64,000 nt of DNA from Candidatus Poseidoniales archaeon (GTDB lineage: Archaea; Thermoplasmatota; Poseidoniia; Poseidoniales; Thalassarchaeaceae), in NCBI GenBank assembly GCA_012964335.1, contig DTUF01000024.1:1-64000 (forward strand), in the 5' to 3' direction. The notes under the pieces were generated by a model that ran no database searches, was not told where the DNA came from, and worked only from the letters and a program-made list of their open reading frames with translations. Below, one piece after another: positions 1-8,311 of the stretch. The stretch's first letter is position 1. Each line of letters opens with the position of its first letter. A program made the translations under genes and the position numbers.

Positions 1-353
1 GAATCTATCTTAGCAATGAAAGCGTCTTGACCGGCTGAAATCGCATTGGTACCAAATTTGACATCGCCAATTAAAAATCCAGTTAGGTATGTGTTTCCAT
101 TTGAATCAGTATACGATGTAGATGTAACAGGAGAACCACCATTCGTACTTGAGGAGTCGCTGATTCCAGATTTAACCCAATCACCAGCCGCCTTCCCGGA
201 AGCAAAATTGTCACTTTCTAGTTCTAATTCTACACTATCTGAGCGAATTAGTGATGCATTCATTCCTGAAAAGCCACCCGCTAAAAGAGAAGTTACAACC
301 AATAGAATTACCCAAATAGAGTATGGTCTATCGCTACCTATGTTCAAGTTCAT
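1..353 (-). CDS. Secreted propeller-repeat protein, N-terminal part (cut by window edge)
   Basis: The reverse strand from the ATG at 353 reads without a stop to the left edge, so only about 117 N-terminal residues are present. Residues 10-32 form a hydrophobic signal segment (SIWVILLVVTSLLAG). Past residue 75 the phrases GDWVKSG, NTYLTGFLIGDVKFGTN and QDAFIAKID closely resemble the repeat units of the large protein at 465-3971 (for example VTGYYQGDVTFGTT). That pattern is typical of SBBP-like beta-propeller repeats in archaeal and bacterial surface proteins. It is therefore a paralogue of its neighbour on the same strand. An exported surface protein is inferred; substrate and partner are unknown. 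A longer start is excluded by a stop just upstream. Confidence 0.75.
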   Translation of the reverse strand, partial: MNLNIGSDRPYSIWVILLVVTSLLAGGFSGMNASLIRSDSVELELESDNFASGKAAGDWVKSGISDSSSTNGGSPVTSTSYTDSNGNTYLTGFLIGDVKFGTNAISAGQDAFIAKID

Positions 354-395
354 AGCATTGTGACGGTGAGCATCCCCTATTGAAGGCTCTCGTTT

Positions 396-412
396 CGGGT
401 CCTAGGGACCCG
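396..412 (-). terminator. Perfect 7-bp hairpin between two surface-protein genes
   Basis: CGGGTCC and GGACCCG flank a 3-nt TAG loop. The hairpin lies about 50 bases past the stop of the 465-3971 gene and about 40 bases before the start of the paralogue at 353. There is no clear T-run on the reverse strand after the stem, so a terminator or processing role is only a guess from position. Confidence 0.35.
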
Positions 413-464
413 TTCCGACTAATGAGTGAAATACCACATCAAACTACAAGTCTGAAATATTGTT

Positions 465-3400
465 TCACTGCTCAAATACAGCCCAGTCATCCATGCTAAG
501 AGAACGATACCACCAAACTCCAGCCTCATCCTGCCACCACTCTATACCATCATCGTCAACAGTAATTCCTGATTGACCATCAGAACCCTCTGTACTAGCA
601 GTCTCAGTGGTATCTGTAGCCGTTAATTTCTCTTGTGCCAAGGATTCGAAAACCTCTGCAGCCTGTGGTCTTAAGTCATCCACCTCTGAATCATCGTCAT
701 CTCTATTCAGAAGGAAAAATGCTGCTCCTCCTCCTACAACAATTATCAATAAACCAGCAGCAATTGCAATGGCCATCAAATTCAAACTTGACCCGCCATC
801 ATCTGAAGAATAGGCAAGTTGTGCCTTTGAACAGCCACCGTCGCCCATTTCTGCATCTGCTTTTGTGTCTGGGCATTGGTCAACAGAATCTGGTGTTCCA
901 TCGCCATCAGAATCTATCTGAGAAAGACTACATCCTGCCGAATCTATTTCTCCGATTTCCCCAGGTGGTGTGTCTGAACAATTATCATAACCATTCAGTA
1001 ATCCATCATTGTCATCGTCAAGCTCTTCAACAGCACAACCATTTAGTAAAACATTTTCAATCCATTGAGATGGCGTATCACGGCAACTATCTGGATTATT
1101 TCCTGATGTATTATCTCCGTACCCATCACCGTCCCTATCTTCTGTTTGTGTCGCATCATCAGGGAAGGCATCAACATCATCATTTACACCATCTTGGTCA
1201 ATATCATCAGTACAACCATTTTCATCGCGGTCAAGCCCTTCTGGTGGAGCAACATCTGGACACTCGTCATCACTATTCGCGACGCCATCATTGTCGTCAT
1301 CTGCCTGTGAAGGGCTACATCCTACTCCATCAACCAAATGAGACTCTGAAATCGGGGTATTTGGACACTGGTCAATTATGTTACCAACTGAATCAAATTC
1401 CCATAATCCATCTCCATCATCGTCTGGGTCTTCATCTGAATCTCGGCAACCATCACGGTCAGCATCAAGAGCAGGTGTTGAAATCCAACCGGTTTCACCG
1501 CGAGGACATCCGTCATCAGCATCCACAATGAGGTCGTTGTCGTCATCTAAGTCCTCAGTGGTATCTCGACAACCATCGCCATCTTTGTCAGTTATACTGC
1601 CAGATATCCACCCTACTGAACCTCGCGGACAAGAATCAACATCATCATCCAAACCATCACCATCGTCGTCATCATCTTCATCAACATCGCGGCAACCATC
1701 TTTGTCTAAGTCTTGTACACCACTAGAGTCCCAATTCGTAGCCATTGGAGTACAATCATCATCAAAATCATTGATTCCATCGCCATCATCGTCAGCATCT
1801 TCTTGCGCATCATTGCAGCCATCTCCATCGTGGTCCGTGGTAGCATTACTAGTCCAACCAAGTAAGCCATTTGGACAGGTTTCATTGGCATCTGCTACGC
1901 CATCGTTGTCACTATCAACATCCTCTTCAGTTGAATCCTTACAACCATCTCCATCATAATCAGTTTGAGATGTTGATGTCCAGTTCCGCAGTGAAGGAGC
2001 GAAGGCACAATCGTCGTCATTATCAAGAACACCATCACCATCATCATCATCATCTTCCATAATATCATGACAACCATCTTGGTCGTAATCGTTAGCATCA
2101 TTGGCTGTCCAATTTTTATAAGAAGTGGAATTTGAACAATCGTCTTGAGAATCACTCACCCCATCGTCATCATCATCATCATCTTCGTCTGAGTCACGAC
2201 AGCCATCACCATCTGTGTCAATTGACCAGTCAAGTGAATCCCAATTTATTGCCGGACCGATGCAATTGTCATTACTATCCTCTCTTCCATCACCATCCAT
2301 GTCAGGATCGCAAGCATCACCCAACATATCACTATCAAAATCCTCCTGAAGTGGATTAAAATTCAATGGACAGTTGTCATTCAAATCTGAAACATTATCC
2401 ATATCGCTATCTGTGTTGAGTGACCATACGAATCCACTCCCATGATAAAACGCACTGGATGTATAGTTTGCAGGCCCAATTTGAGCAGAACAACCGGCGC
2501 CATCATGATTCACACAAAATCTTCCAGACATTATTAGATTCCCTACTGAGGTGAATAGGGCTGCATTGCCAGAATCAAAGAGTGGGCCTCCACCTGATTC
2601 TGCCCACATCCAATGTCCAGTAGGTGAAACTCCGGCAAAAAATGCAGCAAATGGTGCAGCAGTTAGGCTAATCTGGCCAAAACCAGCGTTAGCTATTGCA
2701 GTATGTTCCATATCGAACCAACCGACTGCAACAACACCCCCCAAAGGATTCAGCGCTATATCTTGTAGATGTTGAGTGTGACCTGAACTATTCAATCCCC
2801 AAAGCCATGTCCCAGTTTTATTTAGACGTGCCACAAAAGCACTTTGAACAGTAGCATTTACCCACCAATTTTGCCCATCTAATTCAATTAGACCTACTAT
2901 GTCACCACCCAAATATATGCTATCAGAGTTTACTTCTATATCATAGGGAATAATACCTCCCCAAACGGCCTTGGCTTCGTTAGCCCATAGCCAATTTCCT
3001 TGGCTATCAATCTCAGCAACGAATAGGCTCAACGCACCAACATTAAGTAAAGTCGTGGTACCAAATGTCACATCTCCTTGATAATATCCGGTAACGAATA
3101 TTCTGCCAGCGGAATCAATTGCAATTGCCGTAATATTATCTCCAAGATTACCGCCAATAATCGTATCCCATACATAGTCACCATTGGTCTTGTTTATTTT
3201 CACAATATAACCATCTTGGCCATTCTGAATGTTTCGGCTAGTGTTGCCAAAATAGGTGTGGTCTTCGAACGAACCGACAACATATGCATCGTCATTAGAG
3301 TCTAGTGTAATCCCATGCATTGAATCAAGGTCTGAAGTACCTCCCTGAGGAGTACCCCAATCCCAACCCCCTGAAGAGTTCATCTTAGCGACAAAACCAT

Positions 3401-3971
3401 CAATACCGCCACCATTGGATACTTCCCAATCTTGACCCCATTCAATATCTATCCAAAATGATCCAACCATCCAAATATCTCCGGTTGAAGAGACGGCAAT
3501 ATCACCTAGTATTGCACCACCTGAAGACCCAGGCCCTACCGAAGTCATCGATACCCAGTTCCAGGAACCCCACTTTGACAGGGAAGCAACAAATGCTCGT
3601 GGACCTGATTGTGTAGCGGGTTGAATTGATCCAAATGCGACATCACCCCGAAGAGTCCCACCAACAATGATGTTGGTGTTAGTATGGTCCATGACCATTG
3701 CCCCAATATGAACGGAATTGAGGTCACCTGGGCCGTTGCTTGAGCCGGCATCTGGACCTGCATCCCTCACCCAATTGGTGGTACTGGCACGGCCACCAGC
3801 ATTTTGAATCGCAATCTGTTGTGCTTGATTTAGTACTACCTCTTCGCTATCAAAACCGGAATCTGCGATGGTTGGTTGTGGTGCTATTGTCGCAGGTAAA
3901 GGTATTGTTGACAGTAGCAACAAAGTAGTCAGAAATAAAATCAATGGGATGCCTGACGCGCCTTCTTTCAT
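465..3971 (-). CDS. Giant surface protein: propeller repeats + thrombospondin type 3 calcium repeats + C-terminal membrane anchor
   Basis: This is a protein of 1168 residues. Residues 8-29 form a signal peptide. About residues 65-515 hold repeating GDVxFG / FVAKxxxxGxWxW units (SBBP-type beta-propeller). About 517-1047 are dense DxDxDGxxDxxDxC repeats, the thrombospondin type 3 calcium-binding signature, with regularly spaced cysteines. About 1060-1079 is a transmembrane helix followed by an acidic tail ending in a Trp-rich segment (EWWQDEAGVWWYRSL). The architecture indicates a calcium-stabilised stalk carrying a propeller head, anchored in the membrane and exposed outside the cell. A paralogue starts 111 bases beyond its stop. 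A stable hairpin abuts the start codon. The ligand is unknown; adhesion or polymer binding is inference. Confidence 0.88.
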   Translation of the reverse strand: MKEGASGIPLILFLTTLLLLSTIPLPATIAPQPTIADSGFDSEEVVLNQAQQIAIQNAGGRASTTNWVRDAGPDAGSSNGPGDLNSVHIGAMVMDHTNTNIIVGGTLRGDVAFGSIQPATQSGPRAFVASLSKWGSWNWVSMTSVGPGSSGGAILGDIAVSSTGDIWMVGSFWIDIEWGQDWEVSNGGGIDGFVAKMNSSGGWDWGTPQGGTSDLDSMHGITLDSNDDAYVVGSFEDHTYFGNTSRNIQNGQDGYIVKINKTNGDYVWDTIIGGNLGDNITAIAIDSAGRIFVTGYYQGDVTFGTTTLLNVGALSLFVAEIDSQGNWLWANEAKAVWGGIIPYDIEVNSDSIYLGGDIVGLIELDGQNWWVNATVQSAFVARLNKTGTWLWGLNSSGHTQHLQDIALNPLGGVVAVGWFDMEHTAIANAGFGQISLTAAPFAAFFAGVSPTGHWMWAESGGGPLFDSGNAALFTSVGNLIMSGRFCVNHDGAGCSAQIGPANYTSSAFYHGSGFVWSLNTDSDMDNVSDLNDNCPLNFNPLQEDFDSDMLGDACDPDMDGDGREDSNDNCIGPAINWDSLDWSIDTDGDGCRDSDEDDDDDDDGVSDSQDDCSNSTSYKNWTANDANDYDQDGCHDIMEDDDDDGDGVLDNDDDCAFAPSLRNWTSTSQTDYDGDGCKDSTEEDVDSDNDGVADANETCPNGLLGWTSNATTDHDGDGCNDAQEDADDDGDGINDFDDDCTPMATNWDSSGVQDLDKDGCRDVDEDDDDDGDGLDDDVDSCPRGSVGWISGSITDKDGDGCRDTTEDLDDDNDLIVDADDGCPRGETGWISTPALDADRDGCRDSDEDPDDDGDGLWEFDSVGNIIDQCPNTPISESHLVDGVGCSPSQADDDNDGVANSDDECPDVAPPEGLDRDENGCTDDIDQDGVNDDVDAFPDDATQTEDRDGDGYGDNTSGNNPDSCRDTPSQWIENVLLNGCAVEELDDDNDGLLNGYDNCSDTPPGEIGEIDSAGCSLSQIDSDGDGTPDSVDQCPDTKADAEMGDGGCSKAQLAYSSDDGGSSLNLMAIAIAAGLLIIVVGGGAAFFLLNRDDDDSEVDDLRPQAAEVFESLAQEKLTATDTTETASTEGSDGQSGITVDDDGIEWWQDEAGVWWYRSLSMDDWAVFEQ

Positions 3972-3991
3972 GGCCGCCCCTAAGGGCGGCC
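3972..3991 (-). promoter_or_regulatory. 8-bp leader hairpin abutting the start codon of the thrombospondin-repeat gene
   Basis: GGCCGCCC and GGGCGGCC form a perfect all-GC stem with a 4-nt loop, ending at the base before the ATG (3971). No T-run follows on the reverse strand, so it is not a simple terminator of upstream gcvT. An A/T-rich TATA-like stretch lies at about 4063-4080, which would put the stem inside the 5' leader. A 7-codon reading frame (MLNKGRP, stop) overlaps its 5' arm. Translational control is inferred. Confidence 0.4.
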
Positions 3992-4083
3992 TTTATTCAA
4001 CATCACCCTTTGCTGTCATCGTCATGTGTTCTAGAGAAATGGGGGAATCAATTCAATTTGAGGTTAATATGTATTTATTTCAA

Positions 4084-5277
4084 TCAAATAAAAGGTGGCC
4101 TAACAACGACCGCTGGAATCTGCTTTCTTGGGTTAGGTGCAATCAGCACTTCATCACCAGGCTCGACTCCAGTGATGTATCCCAAACCAATGCCAACTTT
4201 ACCAAGGCTTGGTGAAGGACCACCAGAAGTAATAATCCCAATTTCATTACCCCGTGAATCTAGCACTTTTGAACCAGTACGTGGAAATGGACCGCGGCCA
4301 AGATATTTGATACCCCACCAGCGTTGGTCTCTTGATTCAATGCTGGTTTTAACTCTAAATTTGCCAATGAAATCATGGTCTAAATCAAGGCCAAAAGGAA
4401 CATTTGTTTCAAATGAATCACGTGCTAAGAAAGAGGATTCTACCGCTGAGTCTTCATCCTCTCCCAAACCTGGCCAATGGAAATCCTGACCAGACAAGAG
4501 AAATCCTTTCTCCATCCGAAGAGTGTCTCTAGCACCTAACCCGACCGGAGATATTCCAAATGGCTCGCCACCACTCAAAAGTGCCTCCCAAAGGGTTTCA
4601 GCTTGATTGTTGTTGACAAAAATCTCAAAGCCTCGTTCACCAGTATATCCAGTTGCTTGAATCCAACCGGTAATTCCGAATTCATTTTCAGATATCGCCT
4701 TGCCAGTGAAATGTTTAATCGCATTTTCAACACCTAATACTGCTTCAATGATTTCAGGAGATTTTGGTCCTTGAAGAGCGAGAATAGATGTCTCATCAGA
4801 AAGGTCCTCAAAAGTAACTACACCATCTTTGGGAAGATGTGAATTAAACCAATCTTTCATCACTGTAATCATGCTAGCATTCGGCACACCTAAGATTACA
4901 ATATCTGATGGATGTTGCCAATCAATACAACCGGTTTCAATTATTGTTTGACGGTCAGTTACTGCAAATATCATGTCATCAATTATTACCCCATCAGCAT
5001 CAAGAAAATGCGTGTACGCACAGCGCCCAGGTTGTAGATGCTCTACACTTTGGGTTGCAATTGATTGTAACCACTCTCTGACACCATCTCCTGAAAATCT
5101 AAAGAATCCCATGTGTGATACATCAAACAGACCGGCATTTTCACGCGTATTAAGGTGCTCTTCCATCATTGATGAATACCAAATTGGTAACTCAAAACCA
5201 TGGAAATCTACGATATTGCCACCCCACCTTTTGTGGGCTTCGTAGAGGGCTGTTCTTACTAATTCCTCTGACATCAT
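4084..5277 (-). CDS. gcvT: Aminomethyltransferase, glycine cleavage T protein
   Basis: From the MMSEELVRT start the protein has 397 residues, slightly longer than the usual 360-375. GcvT catalyses release of ammonia from the aminomethyl group carried on H protein and transfers the one-carbon unit to tetrahydrofolate. Family signatures are visible: HGFELPIWYSSMMEEH near the N-terminus, NAGLFDVSHMGFFRFSG, YTGERGFEIFV in the middle, and GLGARDTLRMEKGFLLSG, the folate-binding core. The frame could extend to an ATG at 5349, but those extra residues do not match the family, so the Met pair at 5277/5274 is preferred. The only H-like protein in this window (54257-54781) lacks the lipoyl lysine, so the functional partner must be elsewhere. 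The P5CDH gene is divergent. Confidence 0.9.
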   Translation of the reverse strand: MMSEELVRTALYEAHKRWGGNIVDFHGFELPIWYSSMMEEHLNTRENAGLFDVSHMGFFRFSGDGVREWLQSIATQSVEHLQPGRCAYTHFLDADGVIIDDMIFAVTDRQTIIETGCIDWQHPSDIVILGVPNASMITVMKDWFNSHLPKDGVVTFEDLSDETSILALQGPKSPEIIEAVLGVENAIKHFTGKAISENEFGITGWIQATGYTGERGFEIFVNNNQAETLWEALLSGGEPFGISPVGLGARDTLRMEKGFLLSGQDFHWPGLGEDEDSAVESSFLARDSFETNVPFGLDLDHDFIGKFRVKTSIESRDQRWWGIKYLGRGPFPRTGSKVLDSRGNEIGIITSGGPSPSLGKVGIGLGYITGVEPGDEVLIAPNPRKQIPAVVVRPPFI

Positions 5278-5422
5278 GCCTGCGCAATCGTTTCCGGTTT
5301 TCAATAGTAGTGCAAAGGAAATTATCAACGATAGATTTGAACTCTCCAACTCAGTGGATGATTAGTTTTGAAAAAATACCCATTCACAACCCTCAAAGAG
5401 TGCCCATGACGGGGAGCGATGC

Positions 5423-7045
5423 ATGACTGACCACCCGGTGAACGAGCCTGTTCTCGGATACGCCCCAGGAAGTGCTGAGCGAACTACCCTACAGACTGAA
5501 CTTGATCGCCAAATGAATGAAGTCGTAGAAATACCCTGCATTATTAATGGCGAGAAAGTGTTCACTGGAAACACAACCACTCAAGTCATCCCTCACAATC
5601 ACAGGCATGTGTTGGCAAATGTACACCTCGCTGGCAAAGCAGAAATTGCTGCTGCGTGTGATGCTGCTGTTGCCGCTCAACAAGCTTGGATTGAATTAGG
5701 ATTAGAAGCACGTTGTCAAATTTTTGAGAAGTGTGCTGAACTTTTAGCAGGTGACTGGCGCATGAAAGTTAATGCATCTACAATGTTGAATCAGAGTAAG
5801 ACTTGCTTCCAAGCAGAAATTGATTCTGCCTGTGAATTGATTGACTTCTGGAATTTCAATGCACATTATGCGCGTGGTTTTCACGACCTCTACCAACCGC
5901 TTGTTTCACCTCAAGGTGTGAAAAATAGCACTGAAATACGCCCATTAGAAGGATTTGTGTTAGCCATTACGCCATTCAATTTCTCGAGTATCGCTGCCAA
6001 TCTACCAAGCGCACCAGCAATTGTGGGAAATACCGCGGTTTGGAAGCCTTCTCGAAACTCATATCATTCAAACTATGTCTTGATGGAATTGATGATGGAG
6101 GCTGGATTACCCGCTGGTGTCATCAACTTCGTACCATCATCAGGCCCAGATATCTCAGAAGTTTGCTTACCAAATCCAAACTTTGCAGGCGTTCACTTCA
6201 CAGGCTCAACTGCAACCTTCCAATGGTTGTGGCAGAAAATCGGTGAACACCTACCTAACCTCAAATCATATCCGCGAATTGTCGGAGAAACCGGCGGCAA
6301 AGATTTCGTAGTCGCGCATCCAGAATGTGATGAGCAAGGATTGTTGGTAGCACTATTACGCGGTTCCTTTGAGTATCAGGGTCAGAAATGTTCAGCCGCT
6401 AGCCGCGCCTATGTACCAAAGTCCGTTTGGTCAAGAATAGGACAAAACCTAGTTGATGATGTTGGAAAAATCACCATGGGTGATGCAAGAGACTTCACTA
6501 ATTTCATGACTGCAGTTATTGACCAGCGTTCATTTGACAAAATTACTGGATACATTGAGAGAGCAGAGGCAAATCCAGCCTGTGAAATCGTTGTCGGTGG
6601 AGGTAGTGATGACAATGTAGGCTGGTTTATTGAACCGACAATTATTGTTTCGAGTGACCCTCATTCAGAAACCATGGTAGAGGAGATATTTGGCCCAGTG
6701 TTGACCATTTACTTGTATGATGATGAGCAGTTTGAAGAAACACTCACATTATGTGATATATCAAGTCCATACGCCCTAACTGGCTCTATTTTCGCAAGCA
6801 ATGATGAGGACGTGAAAACCGCTTTCAACGCACTTCGCTTCACAGCTGGAAACTTCTACATCAATGACAAACCAACTGGAGCAGCTGTCGCACAACAACC
6901 CTTCGGCGGTGCTCGTGCCAGCGGAACGAACGACAAAGCAGGTGGCCCTCTCAATCTACTTCGATGGATTTCACCTCGCTCAGTCAAACACACTTTTGAA
7001 ATCCCTCAAACATGGGACTATTCGTTCCTTTTGCCTGATGAATAA
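5423..7045 (+). CDS. pruA: L-glutamate gamma-semialdehyde (1-pyrroline-5-carboxylate) dehydrogenase
   Basis: This 540-residue aldehyde dehydrogenase oxidises glutamate semialdehyde to glutamate with NAD+, the last step of proline catabolism. The N-terminus NEPVLGYAPGSAERTTLQ and the blocks FNFSSIAANLPSAPAIVGN, GETGGKDFVVAH, FEYQGQKCSAASRAYVP (catalytic Cys about residue 323) and QQPFGGARASGTNDKAGGP match the ALDH4A1 family, which is typical of animals, fungi and Bacteroidetes. Length also matches (about 540). No proline dehydrogenase domain is fused and none is seen nearby, so the first step must be encoded elsewhere. Gene context (gcvT divergent, thiamine transporter downstream) is not an operon for proline use. 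Resemblance to eukaryotic and bacterial forms suggests ancient acquisition. Confidence 0.93.
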   Translation: MTDHPVNEPVLGYAPGSAERTTLQTELDRQMNEVVEIPCIINGEKVFTGNTTTQVIPHNHRHVLANVHLAGKAEIAAACDAAVAAQQAWIELGLEARCQIFEKCAELLAGDWRMKVNASTMLNQSKTCFQAEIDSACELIDFWNFNAHYARGFHDLYQPLVSPQGVKNSTEIRPLEGFVLAITPFNFSSIAANLPSAPAIVGNTAVWKPSRNSYHSNYVLMELMMEAGLPAGVINFVPSSGPDISEVCLPNPNFAGVHFTGSTATFQWLWQKIGEHLPNLKSYPRIVGETGGKDFVVAHPECDEQGLLVALLRGSFEYQGQKCSAASRAYVPKSVWSRIGQNLVDDVGKITMGDARDFTNFMTAVIDQRSFDKITGYIERAEANPACEIVVGGGSDDNVGWFIEPTIIVSSDPHSETMVEEIFGPVLTIYLYDDEQFEETLTLCDISSPYALTGSIFASNDEDVKTAFNALRFTAGNFYINDKPTGAAVAQQPFGGARASGTNDKAGGPLNLLRWISPRSVKHTFEIPQTWDYSFLLPDE

Positions 7046-7194
7046 GTACAAATCTCAGGTAAATCGTAATCAATGACGATATGCAAGTTCATTAATCGCT
7101 TACACTACGATTAGCATGAATGGGTAAGCCTCGCAAGCATGACGAGATGGCATTTGTGAGTGAAAATAATACAGTAATTTGTTAGGTGAGATAT
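7046..7194 (+). other. Intergenic leader before thiB; no TPP riboswitch seen
   Basis: This 149-base gap precedes the thiamine transporter. It contains a weak hairpin (CGCTTAC at 7097-7103 with GTAAGC at 7124-7129). I looked for the conserved TPP-aptamer core (CTGAGA plus ACCTGAT-like segments) and did not find it. A ribosome binding site AGGTGAG (7184-7190) sits just before the ATG at 7195. Confidence 0.4.
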
Positions 7195-8307
7195 ATGAAA
7201 ATTAAGTTGATAATGAATTTACTAACTATTTCAATTCTGCTCAGCACCCCGCTTACTGGCTGTCTTGGACCAGCAGATAATGAGGGAAATGACTCAAGTG
7301 AAAGCCTCGGAAAATTACGGATTTTGACTTATGATGTGTTTGCAATTAGTGATGAGATGATTGCGGAATTTGAAAACCGCACTAATTACGATGTGGAATT
7401 AATCAAAGTTGATGATGCAGGTTCTGTGCTAGCAAGAGCCCTTCAAACCAAAGATGACCCGATTGCTGATGTAATTATTGGAATTGATAACTCATTTTTG
7501 CAAATCGCGCTCGACTATGACTTATTCGCACCTTATGACACCAGTGTGATTCCAAACCTCCATCCAGAGGCTAGTTCTAGTTATACTGGCAACCTTGTTG
7601 CACCTTATGATTGGGGGCGCGTTTGTATCAACTACGATACCACATATGTTGATGGAGAAAATGTGACTGTACCTGAAAGTCTGTGGGATTTCACCTCTGA
7701 AAATTGGACTGGAAAAGTTGTTGTACAAAATCCACGGACTTCTTCGCCGGGTCGCTCATTCTTACTTGCAACAGTGGATTACTTCGCCAATGATGCGGAT
7801 GATTCTACCGACTTCTCTGATTGGTGGAGTGCGATGAACAATAATGGGGTCATCGTCACTGACGGGTGGACTGAGGCCTACGAAACACACTATTCGGGGG
7901 GTTATGGCCAATGGTATGATGGGTTCATTGGTGATGCGAATGCAGTTGTTTCCTACTGCCATTCACCTGGTGTGGAAGCATATTTCGGTGATAACTGGAC
8001 AACATCTGTTGCATTGACTCTAGATCGTTCTTCATTTCTTCAGGTAGAGTATGTTGGAATTGCAAAAGGCACTTCACAAAGCGCAGGGGCTCAAGAATTC
8101 ATTGCAGAAATGTTGAATCATGGTGTGCAGTCTAGTATTTCATTGACCAACTACATGTATCCAGCGGCGGCAAATTATACCCTACCATCAGAAAATGGAT
8201 ACTTGTATCACACAGGGGTTCCAAACCAAGATTCTAGCCTTACACCGGCTGAAATAGGTGCTGGAATTGATGAATGGTTGAATCAATGGGATTCAGCAAT
8301 GGCGTGA
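7195..8307 (+). CDS. thiB: Thiamine ABC transporter substrate-binding lipoprotein
   Basis: This is the periplasmic-binding-type component of a thiamine importer. The start is the ATG at 7195, preceded by AGGTGAG; a GTG three codons upstream lies inside that site. The signal sequence ends in a lipobox (TPLTGC, Cys about residue 24), predicting a lipid-anchored protein outside the membrane. The mature part follows ThiB/TbpA closely: LRILTYDVFA, DVIIGIDNSFL, APYDWGRVCINYD, VVQNPRTSSPGRSFLL, VTDGWTEAYE and a final TPAEIGAGIDEWLNQW. It heads a three-gene operon with ThiP (4-base gap) and ThiQ (2-base gap). Iron-binding relatives have different ligand motifs, so thiamine is preferred. The gene implies vitamin scavenging. 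Confidence 0.9.
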   Translation: MKIKLIMNLLTISILLSTPLTGCLGPADNEGNDSSESLGKLRILTYDVFAISDEMIAEFENRTNYDVELIKVDDAGSVLARALQTKDDPIADVIIGIDNSFLQIALDYDLFAPYDTSVIPNLHPEASSSYTGNLVAPYDWGRVCINYDTTYVDGENVTVPESLWDFTSENWTGKVVVQNPRTSSPGRSFLLATVDYFANDADDSTDFSDWWSAMNNNGVIVTDGWTEAYETHYSGGYGQWYDGFIGDANAVVSYCHSPGVEAYFGDNWTTSVALTLDRSSFLQVEYVGIAKGTSQSAGAQEFIAEMLNHGVQSSISLTNYMYPAAANYTLPSENGYLYHTGVPNQDSSLTPAEIGAGIDEWLNQWDSAMA

Positions 8308-8311
8308 GAGA

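Noticed and set aside
635-1531. Long open frame with His/Gln-rich protein opposite the surface gene
   Set aside because: It is the antisense of the DxDxDG repeat region, whose codons give long stop-free shadows; composition is not that of a real protein.
830-2420. Regular DNA repeat pattern that could suggest a repeat array
   Set aside because: It encodes the thrombospondin type 3 protein repeats; the units vary in length and sequence, with no spacer structure, so it is no CRISPR array.
7046-7194. Possible TPP riboswitch before thiB
   Set aside because: The CTGAGA and ACCTGAT cores are not visible; only a weak hairpin remains.
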